This document shows, piece by piece, positions 1 to 6,097 of a stretch of DNA of 20,007 nt. Origin of the DNA: Clostridia bacterium (GTDB taxonomy: Bacteria > Bacillota > Clostridia > Lutisporales > Lutisporaceae). How positions within the stretch are numbered: position 1 is the first letter of the stretch; each line of letters starts with the position of its first letter. The translations under genes and the position numbers were made by a program. The stretch covers positions 1 to 20,007 of the forward strand of contig JAQSYB010000013.1 of NCBI GenBank assembly GCA_029256365.1, in the 5' to 3' direction. The notes beneath the pieces are model-generated. The model ran no database searches. It had not been told where the DNA came from and saw only the letters and a list, made by a program, of their open reading frames with translations.

Positions 1-2
1 GG

Positions 3-200
3 TGCCTATGTCATAAAACAATTTTTGTTATAAGGGTGTATAGACGAAAGAAAGCATCCGGAATAGCTGGTGTCACGATTTATCGAGGAATAGAGGGGTG
101 GGGCAGAGAGAGTGTGTTATATAACTCAAGAATTGTTCGTCTTGAACTTATTGGTTATTAAGACAGGATGAAAAGAAGAATAAGTTGAGTAAAAAGAAGC
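3..200 (+). pseudogene. DUF190-family protein, truncated and frameshifted remnant
   Basis: Reading from base 3, the frame is open to a TAA at 159-161. It contains the segment GIAGVTIYRGIEGWG, which matches the DUF190 signature (G-[LI]-A-G-[AV]-T-V-x-R-G-I-x-G-[FW]-G) as I remember it. The family continues with a region like LPVVIEIVD. Here that coding potential (LVIKTG) appears in another frame around 147-165, so a small indel has probably broken the gene just before its end. The 5' end lies outside the window. DUF190 proteins are small soluble proteins often found next to CrcB fluoride channels, but no such neighbour is visible. No function is assigned. The family match is moderate and the broken state is fairly clear. 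Confidence 0.5.
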
Positions 201-230
201 GCCAGAAACGACCCTAGTGCTTCTTTTAAT
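192..230 (+). terminator. Terminator-like hairpin after the DUF190 remnant
   Basis: AAAAGAAGC (192-200) pairs perfectly with GCTTCTTTT (219-227) across an 18-nt loop. The stem has A-rich and T-rich flanks, so it could stop transcription in either direction. It is a plausible end for the broken upstream gene. Confidence 0.4.
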
Positions 231-239
231 GTCCTAGCA

Positions 240-276
240 GGTAAATTACTTATTAATTATTTATATATAATTTACC
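240..276. repeat. 9-bp AT-rich inverted repeat
   Basis: GGTAAATTA (240-248) and TAATTTACC (268-276) are perfect inverted copies separated by 19 AT-rich bases. It lies upstream of the SHOCT gene promoter. It could be a weak terminator, a protein-binding site or the edge of a lost element; the sequence does not decide. Confidence 0.35.
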
Positions 277-332
277 TCAAAATTGAATAACTAGCAGAGC
301 TTTTTCTACATATTAACTCCACATTTCTACAC

Positions 333-338
333 TATAAT
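333..338 (+). promoter_or_regulatory. Probable -10 box for the SHOCT gene
   Basis: TATAAT at 333-338 is a perfect sigma-A -10 hexamer about 80 bases before the start codon. No good -35 is seen at the usual spacing, so the call rests on the -10 alone. Confidence 0.35.
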
Positions 339-419
339 AGTATATGAAGGTTATGCAGTGAGCAATTTTAGGATAAATAAGAAGAAATTAAGTGAAAACA
401 AAAAAAGGAGATGTAGACT

Positions 420-659
420 ATGATGGGTTGGGGTTACTATGGTATGACAGGAGGTTGGTTTGGAATGATGCTTATTCCTCTAATTTTAATTGGATTCATT
501 ATGTATGCAGTTATTAAATTAATTAACAACAACAGTAACAATATGAGATATGAAATGCCGTATTCTAATTCAATGGAAATTCTCAATGCAAGATTTGCAA
601 AAGGAGAAATAGATGAAGAAGAATATAAACGAAAAAAAGAAATGTTGTTAAAAGGATAA
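420..659 (+). CDS. Small membrane-anchored SHOCT-domain protein
   Basis: A 79-aa protein starting at ATG 420, with AGGAG at 406-410. Residues 1-15 are rich in Gly, Trp, Tyr and Met (MMGWGYYGMTGGWFG). One membrane segment follows at about 13-36. The C-terminus (about 49-79) fits the SHOCT domain: an Ile-Leu-x-x-Arg-Phe-Ala-x-Gly-Glu-Ile helix followed by DEEEYKRKK and a Leu-Leu end. SHOCT domains are short oligomerisation modules at the ends of many bacterial proteins, and stand-alone membrane versions are often seen near metal or redox stress genes. No catalytic residue is visible and the role is unknown. It lies upstream of the DsrE-like gene but probably has its own promoter. Confidence 0.8.
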   Translation: MMGWGYYGMTGGWFGMMLIPLILIGFIMYAVIKLINNNSNNMRYEMPYSNSMEILNARFAKGEIDEEEYKRKKEMLLKG

Positions 660-661
660 TA

Positions 662-690
662 TTGACCTGTAATAACATTTCTGTTATTAT
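662..690 (+). promoter_or_regulatory. Promoter of the DsrE-like gene with an overlapping inverted repeat
   Basis: TTGACC (662-667) and TATTAT (685-690) are separated by 17 bases, a good sigma-A promoter. An inverted repeat, TAATAACA (670-677) and TGTTATTA (682-689) with a 4-nt centre, covers the spacer and almost all of the -10. This is where an operator for a repressor such as an ArsR-family protein would sit. As RNA it would only be a weak AT hairpin, so an operator is the better reading. Which protein binds is inference. Confidence 0.5.
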
Positions 691-750
691 TTAATTATCA
701 TATATTTGCATACTTTCGCAAATAACCAAATTGAAGAAAGGAGTTTGAAT

Positions 751-1101
751 ATGAAATACTTATTTATTGTTAATGATGGACCTTATGGTACAGAGAAAGC
801 TTACAATGCTTTGAGGTTAGCCATGAGCCTACAAAAAACAATTGAAGCAGATGTAAACATTTCACTTATAGGTGATGGTGTTGTCAACGCAATAGACGGT
901 CAGAATACTCCAAATGGCTACTATAATATTGGGAGAATGCTGAAATCTATCTTGGTGAAGAATGGTAAGGTAAAGCTCTGAGGCAGTTGTATGGATGCTC
1001 GGGGTCTGAGCATAGATAACATGGTACCGGGTGCAGAAAGAAGTACTATGGACGAACTAGCACTTTTGAGTTCAGAAGCTGATAAGATACTTGTTTTTTA
1101 A
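751..1101 (+). CDS. DsrE/YchN-family selenoprotein (TGA 979-981 read as selenocysteine)
   Basis: Read through one in-frame TGA, this is a 116-aa protein of normal DsrE/YchN length. An upstream in-frame ATG at 706 exists, but ATG 751 has the ribosome site (GAAAGGAG, 737-744). The N-terminus VNDGPYGTEKAYNALRLA and the middle segment ending YYNIGRMLK resemble E. coli YchN (remembered: APYGSE..NSLRLA and GYNIQQML). Stopping at TGA would leave 76 aa and remove the family's active-site region. After the TGA the same frame continues with GSCMDARGLS and ends SEADKILVF, matching YchN's CKTCTDGRGIS and SADKVLTF. The TGA therefore replaces the first Cys of the C-x-x-C motif, giving U77-G-S-C80. A SECIS-like hairpin follows at 986-1020. 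DsrE-fold proteins act in sulfur relay or thiol redox. The exact substrate is not known. Confidence 0.85.
986..1020 (+). promoter_or_regulatory. Candidate bacterial SECIS element (DsrE-like gene)
   Basis: Just after the TGA, ATGCTC (995-1000) pairs perfectly with GAGCAT (1008-1013) around the loop GGGGTCT (1001-1007). Below an internal loop (ATGG against AG), GTTGT (986-990) pairs with ATAAC (1016-1020). The apical loop begins 19 nt after the TGA and opens with G. Its GGTCTG segment recalls the SelB-binding loop of E. coli fdhF (AGGUCU). This fits the bacterial SECIS model of a loop about 16-37 nt after UGA with G in its first two bases. Confidence 0.75.
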
Positions 1102-1200
1102 TATTTAAATAATATATCAATTGACGTGTAATGAATTACATAACTGCATATTGTTATAGTCTTAGTTTAGAGTTTGAGACTCAATGTGTTAAAACGAAGG

Positions 1201-1260
1201 ATACCTCTAATACTAGAATCAACTTAAGTTATTTCATGTATTAGGGGTATTATTTTGTTT
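1201..1260 (+). terminator. Rho-independent terminator after the DsrE-like gene
   Basis: ATACCTCTAATAC (1201-1213) pairs with GTATTAGGGGTAT (1238-1250), 13 pairs with one G-U, and is followed by TATTTTGTTTT. The loop contains the palindrome AACTTAAGTT (1221-1230). It separates the DsrE-like transcript from the ArsR-led genes. The remaining sequence from 1102 to 1332 shows no gene. Confidence 0.75.
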
Positions 1261-1332
1261 TGAAGTATAACCTTTTATCAATATTGTTTAATTATATATG
1301 TGTTTACGCAGATAACAAAAGGAGCGATTAAA

Positions 1333-1662
1333 ATGAATAACCAAAAAGAACTATACAAGCTCCATGCTGATTTTTGTAAATTTATGAGTAATCCTAAGCG
1401 AATAGAGATTCTCTTTCTATTAGGAGAAAAAGAAATGTGTGTAGATGAAATTTCTTCAGCCATGGAGGTAAAAGTTCCAAATATATCGCAACATCTAGCT
1501 GTGATGAGGGAAAAAGGAGTTGTGGATGTAAGGCGTGAGGGTACTAAGATGTACTATACCATCGCTAATCCTAAAACTCTTCAAGCATGCATCATTATGA
1601 GAGATGCTATGGTGGAACAAATGGAGAAGCAATTTGAAATGATAAAAAAAGTTAAAAAATAA
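1333..1662 (+). CDS. ArsR-family winged-helix transcriptional regulator
   Basis: A 109-aa protein from ATG 1333, chosen over an in-frame ATG at 1300 because AAAGGAG lies at 1318-1324, 8 bases upstream. The fold is typical ArsR/SmtB: an N-terminal helix with SNPKRIEIL (19-27), recognition-helix region NISQHLAVMREKG (50-62) and wing VRREGTKMYYTI (66-77). The classic ELCVCDL metal site is incomplete, with one Cys here (EMCVDEI, C36). Other cysteines are C15 and C86 in the last helix. A pair C36/C86 is reminiscent of thiol or persulfide sensors of the BigR/SqrR type, but spacing and function are unproven. It heads the run CGGC-NifS-TDT (gaps 19, 33 and 24 bases) and probably controls it, perhaps with the DsrE-like gene. 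Confidence 0.85.
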   Translation: MNNQKELYKLHADFCKFMSNPKRIEILFLLGEKEMCVDEISSAMEVKVPNISQHLAVMREKGVVDVRREGTKMYYTIANPKTLQACIIMRDAMVEQMEKQFEMIKKVKK

Positions 1663-1681
1663 CTACAGAAAGAGGTTTGCA

Positions 1682-2014
1682 ATGAAGGTAGGATTAATCA
1701 GATGTATGCAGACAGAAGATATGTGTCCAGCAACAACATGTTTTAAGGTGATGAATACGAATAAATTAGCATTCGAAGGTGTTGATGAAGATATCGAAGT
1801 AATTGGAGTGAATACCTGTGGTGGATGTCCAGGTAAAAAAGCGGTAACTAGAGCTGCTGAGATGGTAAAGCGTGGAGCAGACACCATTGTCTTAGCATCT
1901 TGTATCACCAAGGGCAATCCCATTGGCTTTGCTTGTCCTCATGCAGAGCAAATGAAGAAAGCAATTGTGAAGAAAGTCGGAGATTCAATTAAAATTATTG
2001 ATTATACTCACTAA
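1682..2014 (+). CDS. CGGC-domain protein
   Basis: A 110-aa cysteine-rich soluble protein whose start ATG 1682 follows GAAAGAGGT. It carries the CGGC-domain landmarks: RCMQTEDMCPATTC near the N-terminus (7-20), NTCGGCPGKK in the middle (44-53), then ASCITKGNP and FACPHAE. Eight cysteines, three of them in the first twenty residues and two in CGGC, suggest metal binding or thiol redox chemistry. The Pfam CGGC family has no established reaction. It is the second gene of the ArsR-led run and precedes a cysteine desulfurase, which places it in sulfur, selenium or metal handling by context only. No in-frame TGA is present; all its Cys positions use ordinary codons. Confidence 0.8.
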   Translation: MKVGLIRCMQTEDMCPATTCFKVMNTNKLAFEGVDEDIEVIGVNTCGGCPGKKAVTRAAEMVKRGADTIVLASCITKGNPIGFACPHAEQMKKAIVKKVGDSIKIIDYTH

Positions 2015-2047
2015 TATGAATAATAAAGTGTTTGAAAGGAGTAGCAT

Positions 2048-3160
2048 ATGATTTATCTTGATTATAATGCAACAACACCGATAGATAAGGAAGTAGCAGA
2101 TGCCATGCTTCCCTATCTCTATGGAAACTATGGAAATCCATCCAGCAGCCACGAATTGGGAGTTAGTGCCAAAAGCGCAGTTGACAATGCAAGAAAGCAG
2201 GTAGCAATACTATTAAATTGCTCGCCTGAAGAGATATTATTTACAAGTGGTGGAAGTGAATCAAATAATACTGTTATCAAAGGGGTAGCTTTTACATATA
2301 AAAATAGAGGCAATCACATTATTACATCTCAAGTGGAGCATCCAGCTATTATTAATCCATGTAAGTATTTAGAAAAACTTGGTTATGAAGTAAGTTATTT
2401 ACCAGTTGATGAATATGGTATTGTAAATCCATCTGATGTTGAAAAATTGATTACTGAAAAAACAATCTTAGTTACAATTATGCATTCGAATAATGAAACT
2501 GGTACACTACAGCTGATAGAGGAAATATCAAAAGTCTGCAAAAAACATAATGTATTATTCCACACAGATGCATCTCAGTCGATTGGTAAAGTGCAAGTAG
2601 ATGTAAAAAACTTGAATGTAGACTTTTTAACTGTTGCAGGACATAAGCTATACGCGCCTAAAGGTATTGGAGCTTTGTTTATTAGGAATGGAATTAATAT
2701 TGAGCCGCTGATACACGGAGCTGGACATGAAAGTGGTAAACGAGCAGGAACAGAAAATATCATTTTAGATGTGGCACTTGGTAAAGCTTGTGAAATTGCA
2801 ATGGAAGCTTTGAAAGGGTCAGAAATAAAACAGCTGACAGAGTACTTTTATAATAAGCTCAAAGAAAAATTCGGTGATAAGATTCACTTGAATGGGCACC
2901 CAGAAAAGAAATTACCAAACACATTAAATATCAGTTTCATTGGTCATAATGGACATGAAGTTTTAAATAGCTTAAATGAAGTAGCTGCATCAACCGGTTC
3001 AGCTTGTCATTCAGGCATGACTACAATCTCCCCTGTACTGAAGGCTATGGGTGTATCTGACGAAGTGGGACGTGGGGCAGTAAGATTTACACTTGGTAGA
3101 TACACAACTAAAGAAGAAATTGACAAAGTAATTAAAAAATTAAACAATTTAAGTAATTGA
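2048..3160 (+). CDS. Class V aminotransferase: NifS/IscS-like cysteine desulfurase
   Basis: A 370-aa PLP enzyme from ATG 2048, with AAAGGAG at 2035-2041. It opens with the family signature YLDYNATTP. It has a SGGSESNN PLP-phosphate segment (67-74), DASQS (174-178), the AGHK segment with the PLP-binding Lys200, and GTEN. The persulfide-carrying Cys320 lies in STGSACHSG. The family takes sulfur from cysteine (or selenium from selenocysteine) as an enzyme-bound persulfide or perselenide. The usual partner IscU is absent here; instead a CGGC protein and a TDT-like selenoprotein flank it, so a dedicated role in S/Se supply or detoxification is likely but inferred. It ends in TGA, the only ordinary TGA stop among the intact genes here. 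The next stop is only 8 sense codons later, no strong hairpin follows, and that stretch holds the next gene's ribosome site. Confidence 0.9.
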   Translation: MIYLDYNATTPIDKEVADAMLPYLYGNYGNPSSSHELGVSAKSAVDNARKQVAILLNCSPEEILFTSGGSESNNTVIKGVAFTYKNRGNHIITSQVEHPAIINPCKYLEKLGYEVSYLPVDEYGIVNPSDVEKLITEKTILVTIMHSNNETGTLQLIEEISKVCKKHNVLFHTDASQSIGKVQVDVKNLNVDFLTVAGHKLYAPKGIGALFIRNGINIEPLIHGAGHESGKRAGTENIILDVALGKACEIAMEALKGSEIKQLTEYFYNKLKEKFGDKIHLNGHPEKKLPNTLNISFIGHNGHEVLNSLNEVAASTGSACHSGMTTISPVLKAMGVSDEVGRGAVRFTLGRYTTKEEIDKVIKKLNNLSN

Positions 3161-3184
3161 TGTTCCCTAAAAGGAGTTGAGTAA

Positions 3185-4327
3185 ATGAAGTTTAATATAA
3201 AGTTTCATCCACTGTTATTTCAGGCATCATTGGCTGCGGGAGGAGTAGCTTTAATGCCATTTAACTATCTGCAATTTGCAATTCCACACGGCAAAGGGTT
3301 GATCAAGTTATCGGATATTGCATGGAATGCACTATCCGGTGTTGAGATCGCATTGTATTTTCCCTTAGTAGCAATTATGATGATATCTACTATTGTGCAT
3401 TTAATATTAACTTTCGTATTTTTAAAGGGGTTAGTATCTTGGGTTAGAAATAAGTCAGAACTTGACGCCTTTATGAGTGATTCATATAAAAACGTAGGTA
3501 TATTTCCAATAATAGCTTCTTTGGCAATGAGCACAAATGTATTCTGGGGACCAATAGGATTCTTCATACCACAGATATCAGCTAATTTACAAGCACTTAT
3601 GTTACCATCATTAATTTTATTTGGAATTCTATGGTTTTTTTTGCTGAAGCTAGAATTTAAGGTTATAAAAACATGGTTAAAAGACTCGGTAGATATGAGA
3701 AAGTTCAGTTTTGTATGGCTGCTTGATGTTTTTGCCTTTGGTTTAGTCAATCTAACTGGCACAGGGATTGCAGCCATGTCAGGTAGCAAGGTGATAGCTG
3801 GGATTGCAGCCATTGCGTCTCTAATCACCTTAAGCATTGGGCTTTTCTTATTAATTATTAAGTTAGTGTTTTTAATTTATCATCAAATGAAAAAAGAGGG
3901 ATTACCAGATAATCCTGTACTTCCAGCCTTTTTTCTAGTTCTTCCTATAGCGTGTCTTTATGGCTTAAGTTTTTATAGGATAGCGATGTATCTGCAAAAC
4001 TATTTCTCGATTGACTTAAAAGGTGCATCCTTCTTTATTGTCAATTTCTCTTACGGGATTACAATAGCTTGGGGTTTATACACCTTGTATATGCTAAGTG
4101 ATTATTTTAAGAATTATTTCATAAAAAGTGACTTTTCTCCACCGCAATGGGGTATGGTCTGAGGGTTTGTTGGCTCCCAAGTTTTGGGAGTATATGTGCA
4201 TGGGTTTTATTTTCAAAGTCCTATAATTATGGTGATAAACTATGTTAGTATTATATTGGCAGTAATTGTATATTCTATGATTTTTACTAAGTTACTCAAC
4301 GCAAACAAAATTCAAGTTTCTAAATGA
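3185..4327 (+). CDS. TDT (TehA/SLAC1-like) membrane selenoprotein, TsoY-like (TGA 4160-4162 read as Sec)
   Basis: ATG 3185 follows AAAAGGAG. Up to a TGA at 4160-4162 the frame gives 325 aa with about eight membrane segments (roughly 10-33, 53-85, 102-128, 134-155, 174-198, 203-232, 243-268, 283-304). The same frame then continues 54 codons, GFVGSQVLGVYVHGFYF and a clear membrane segment MVINYVSIILAVIVYSMIF (349-367), to TAA at 4325-4327. That gives 380 aa and about ten segments, the TDT topology. The motif at the site is PPQWGMV-U326-GFVGSQVLG; I recall Cys at this place in homologs. A hairpin lies 18 nt beyond the TGA. TDT proteins move anions such as tellurite, sulfite and C4-dicarboxylates. 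I recall NCBI naming a 'TsoY family (seleno)protein' of this kind but could not check it. Substrate unknown. Last gene of the ArsR-led run. Confidence 0.8.
4174..4190 (+). promoter_or_regulatory. Candidate bacterial SECIS element (TDT-like gene)
   Basis: CTCCCAA (4174-4180) pairs perfectly with TTGGGAG (4184-4190) around GTT. With the top A-U pairs opened, the loop reads AAGTTTT and contains the adjacent G-U favoured by SelB. The loop starts 18 nt after the TGA at 4160-4162, almost the same distance as in the DsrE-like gene. No T-run directly follows and the coding frame continues, so a terminator is less likely. Confidence 0.65.
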
Positions 4328-4412
4328 CAAAGAATGTAATGACTATTCATAAATATTAAAAATCCAAGATATTCCATGAAATTCAAAAATAAAGTTCTGT
4401 GGAGGTCAGCAC

Positions 4413-4713
4413 ATGAATACAAACATCAAGACATATATGGCGATCGCACAGGCGATAATTGCAGCAGCATTGTTTGGGATGAGTGCACCATTTTCTAAGT
4501 TGCTCCTTTTTAAAAATTGTTGCATTAGTAGTATTTAAAGAAGGCATTGGGAAGAGATTATGGATATCAATTACCTTGATTACACTATCTAGTATTATAC
4601 TAACTACGACAGACTTAAGCAGCCTTTCATTTTCTATAGGCTCGATGTTTGTATTGCTTGCTTGCATGTTTTGGGGCTTTGAGAATAGAACATATATTCA
4701 TATAAGCATATGA
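4413..4713 (+). pseudogene. EamA/DMT-family transporter remnant (internal deletion, truncated)
   Basis: ATG 4413 with GGAGG at 4401-4405 opens a typical EamA start: IAQAIIAAALFGMSAPFSK, the first membrane helix with its conserved Gly-x-Ser-x-Pro. This frame stops at TAA 4536-4538. Directly after, in the +1 frame, family-like sequence resumes with FKEGIGKRLW, a membrane segment ISITLITLSSIIL, then SIGSMFVLLACMFWGFEN, which resembles the helix 4-5 region of the first EamA repeat. It then ends at a TGA. About two helices are missing between the pieces, and the whole second EamA repeat is absent. An intact protein would have about 290 aa and ten helices. It is therefore a decayed drug/metabolite exporter gene and not functional. 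Confidence 0.7.
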
Positions 4714-4898
4714 AACTTTGTAGGAAGGGTATAATATCACAGCTAAAAGAAAGTATTGAAAGTTATAATTGCACGATTATCAATGATGATATTATTAACA
4801 ATGTCAGAGAAAACATGCCAAAGAATGAGACGTTGTTAGATAAGAGACACAATAAAAAAGGTTCTGTTACCTTTGAAATAATTAGGATTATTGATTAG
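4710..4898 (+). pseudogene. Truncated N-terminus of a metal-sensing ArsR/CadC-type regulator
   Basis: This 62-codon frame overlaps the end of the EamA remnant (ATGA). Residues about 9-44, ISQLKESIESYNC then DDIINNVRENMP and ETLLD, match my memory of the N-terminal extension of clostridial CadC/SmtB-type repressors (CDIIHEDIVNKVKEKMP..E.LYDLA). The helix-turn-helix that should follow is absent. The frame instead ends with KRHNKKGSVTFEIIRIID, which I do not recognise. There is no good ribosome site. The gene has therefore lost its DNA-binding half. Together with the EamA remnant it marks a deletion-prone stretch. The alternative is a genuine small protein, which I consider less likely. Confidence 0.5.
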
Positions 4899-4930
4899 AT
4901 TAAGTGCAGCTTTTGCTGCACTTAATTTCT
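4899..4930 (+). terminator. 12-bp terminator hairpin
   Basis: ATTAAGTGCAGC (4899-4910) pairs perfectly with GCTGCACTTAAT (4915-4926) around a TTTT loop, directly after the ArsR remnant's stop. The T-run is short (TTCT), so efficiency is uncertain, but the stem is strong. It probably once ended the decayed transcript. Confidence 0.65.
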
Positions 4931-4990
4931 ATTGCTGACTGCTACAATCCTAAATATTAATTGGTACATTAAGACATTGGAGGAATATAT

Positions 4991-5598
4991 ATGCCATTAA
5001 CATTTAACTATATAGTTTTAGCCCTTTTACTGGTGTATCTTAGTGCTTATTTAGGAAAATTGATGGTAATGAGCAGTAGGGATAATATAAAGGCAAACGT
5101 GCTTGCTAAGGGGATGAAGGAAAATAAAATACGACTTGTAGAGTTTTTTGTAAAGATAACAACATTCATTTGGGGATTGCTGTGGTTTCTACTTCCTCTT
5201 GTTGGAATTATATATAATAAGGACTTTAATTACTTTAAATTCAATAGCCAGACTAGAACCATTGGAATAGCGCTTTTATTAGTTGGATTGATAATTTTTA
5301 TTGTATCAGCAATTTCAATGAAATCTTCTTGGCGTGTAGGGATAGATAAAAATACAAAGACGGCTTTAATAAAGAACGGAATATATAGATTAGCAGAAAT
5401 CCAGCTTTTGTAGGATTTGATTTGATGTTTGTAGGCCTGTTTATAACACATCCAAATTTATTAACACTATATGTAGCAGCAAGCTGTATAATCTCTATTC
5501 ATTTTCTAATAAAACAAGAGGAACAACATTTAACAGCCATATTTGGAAAGGAATATGTTGATTATAAACAAATTACACCAAGATATCTAATTTTCTAA
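4991..5598 (+). pseudogene. ICMT/phospholipid-methyltransferase-like membrane protein, broken by a 1-nt frameshift
   Basis: ATG 4991 follows TTGGAGG. Four hydrophobic segments are visible in the first 140 codons (about 5-22, 52-75, 88-110, and one after the break). At 5387-5394 the reading breaks. An Arg-Phe-Ser-Arg-Asn-Pro motif is expected there, and the DNA reads AGA-TT-AGC, one T short. The annotated frame then stops at TAG 5411-5413. From 5392 the -1 frame continues SRNPAFVGFDLM, membrane segment, IKQEEQHL, FGKEYVDYK and PRY to TAA 5596-5598. Those are the conserved C-terminal landmarks of isoprenylcysteine carboxyl methyltransferase-like proteins (SAM-dependent, integral membrane). Corrected length would be about 202 aa. 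Either a recent inactivating deletion or a sequencing error in a T-run; the rest is undamaged. Confidence 0.75.
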
Positions 5599-6090
5599 TT
5601 TTTATTATAATTATTAATATTGAAGTAATAGTGAATATTACATACTTGAAAAATGATGTTAGAATATACTGAATGTCTTTAATAGAACTACTGAGCATAT
5701 TTAATATAGACGACATGATTTATGAAATTTTGAAAAAATTGCTAAAATCACGACGCGTTTAAATCGATTTTAAGCCATTTTATTTTTAGGGGTAATAACT
5801 TAGCACTAAACAGAATATGGGCAAATATAACGAATTCAAATTAAATATTTCTTTGCAATGAAAATATGAAAATACCACAAATTAATGCCGATAAATTTCA
5901 TGTAGCGAGAAAACAATTTTTATGGACTAGCTATGGAAACATGAACAATATTATAAAAGCTAAATTTTTATATCAAAGCATAAGTAGAGGTAAAACAATT
6001 GATAAATATAAGAAAAATAGAAAACAAAGTGAAAAATAAAATTTTTATAGCTGAAAGTCTTGCAACAGCAGGATTTTTCGAGTTTTTGGC
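5599..6090. other. AT-rich intergenic stretch with one weak short ORF
   Basis: About 490 bases with no convincing gene. GCTAAAATC (5741-5749) can pair with GATTTTAAGC (5766-5775, one bulge), followed by CATTTTATTTTTAG, a weak terminator-like structure. A 57-codon ORF runs from ATG 5866 to TAA 6039 (starting MKIPQINADKFHVARK, basic C-terminus). It has no ribosome site and I recognise no family. It may be the remains of a degraded gene or chance in AT-rich DNA. Confidence 0.4.
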
Positions 6091-6097
6091 GAAATAG

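Noticed and set aside
3158..3190. TGA ending the NifS-like gene as a third selenocysteine codon
   Set aside because: The next in-frame stop is only 8 sense codons later, the protein is already full length, the stretch holds the next gene's ribosome site, and only a 3-bp stem can form after it.
3265..3837. 190-codon minus-strand ORF inside the TDT-like gene
   Set aside because: It is the antisense shadow of a clear membrane-protein gene, without ribosome site or recognisable domain.
4174..4190. Hairpin as a plain terminator of the TDT-like gene
   Set aside because: No T-run follows directly, and the frame stays open with a membrane helix beyond it. A terminator cannot be fully excluded, but the SECIS reading explains more.
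751..4327. TGA reassigned to Trp (or Gly) genome-wide instead of selenocysteine
   Set aside because: All large genes here use TGG for Trp with no other in-frame TGA. The recoded positions replace a family Cys (certain in DsrE/YchN) and each has its own hairpin.
5866..6039. 57-codon ORF before the recombinase as a gene
   Set aside because: It has no ribosome site and no recognisable family, in very AT-rich DNA; noted only within the intergenic description.
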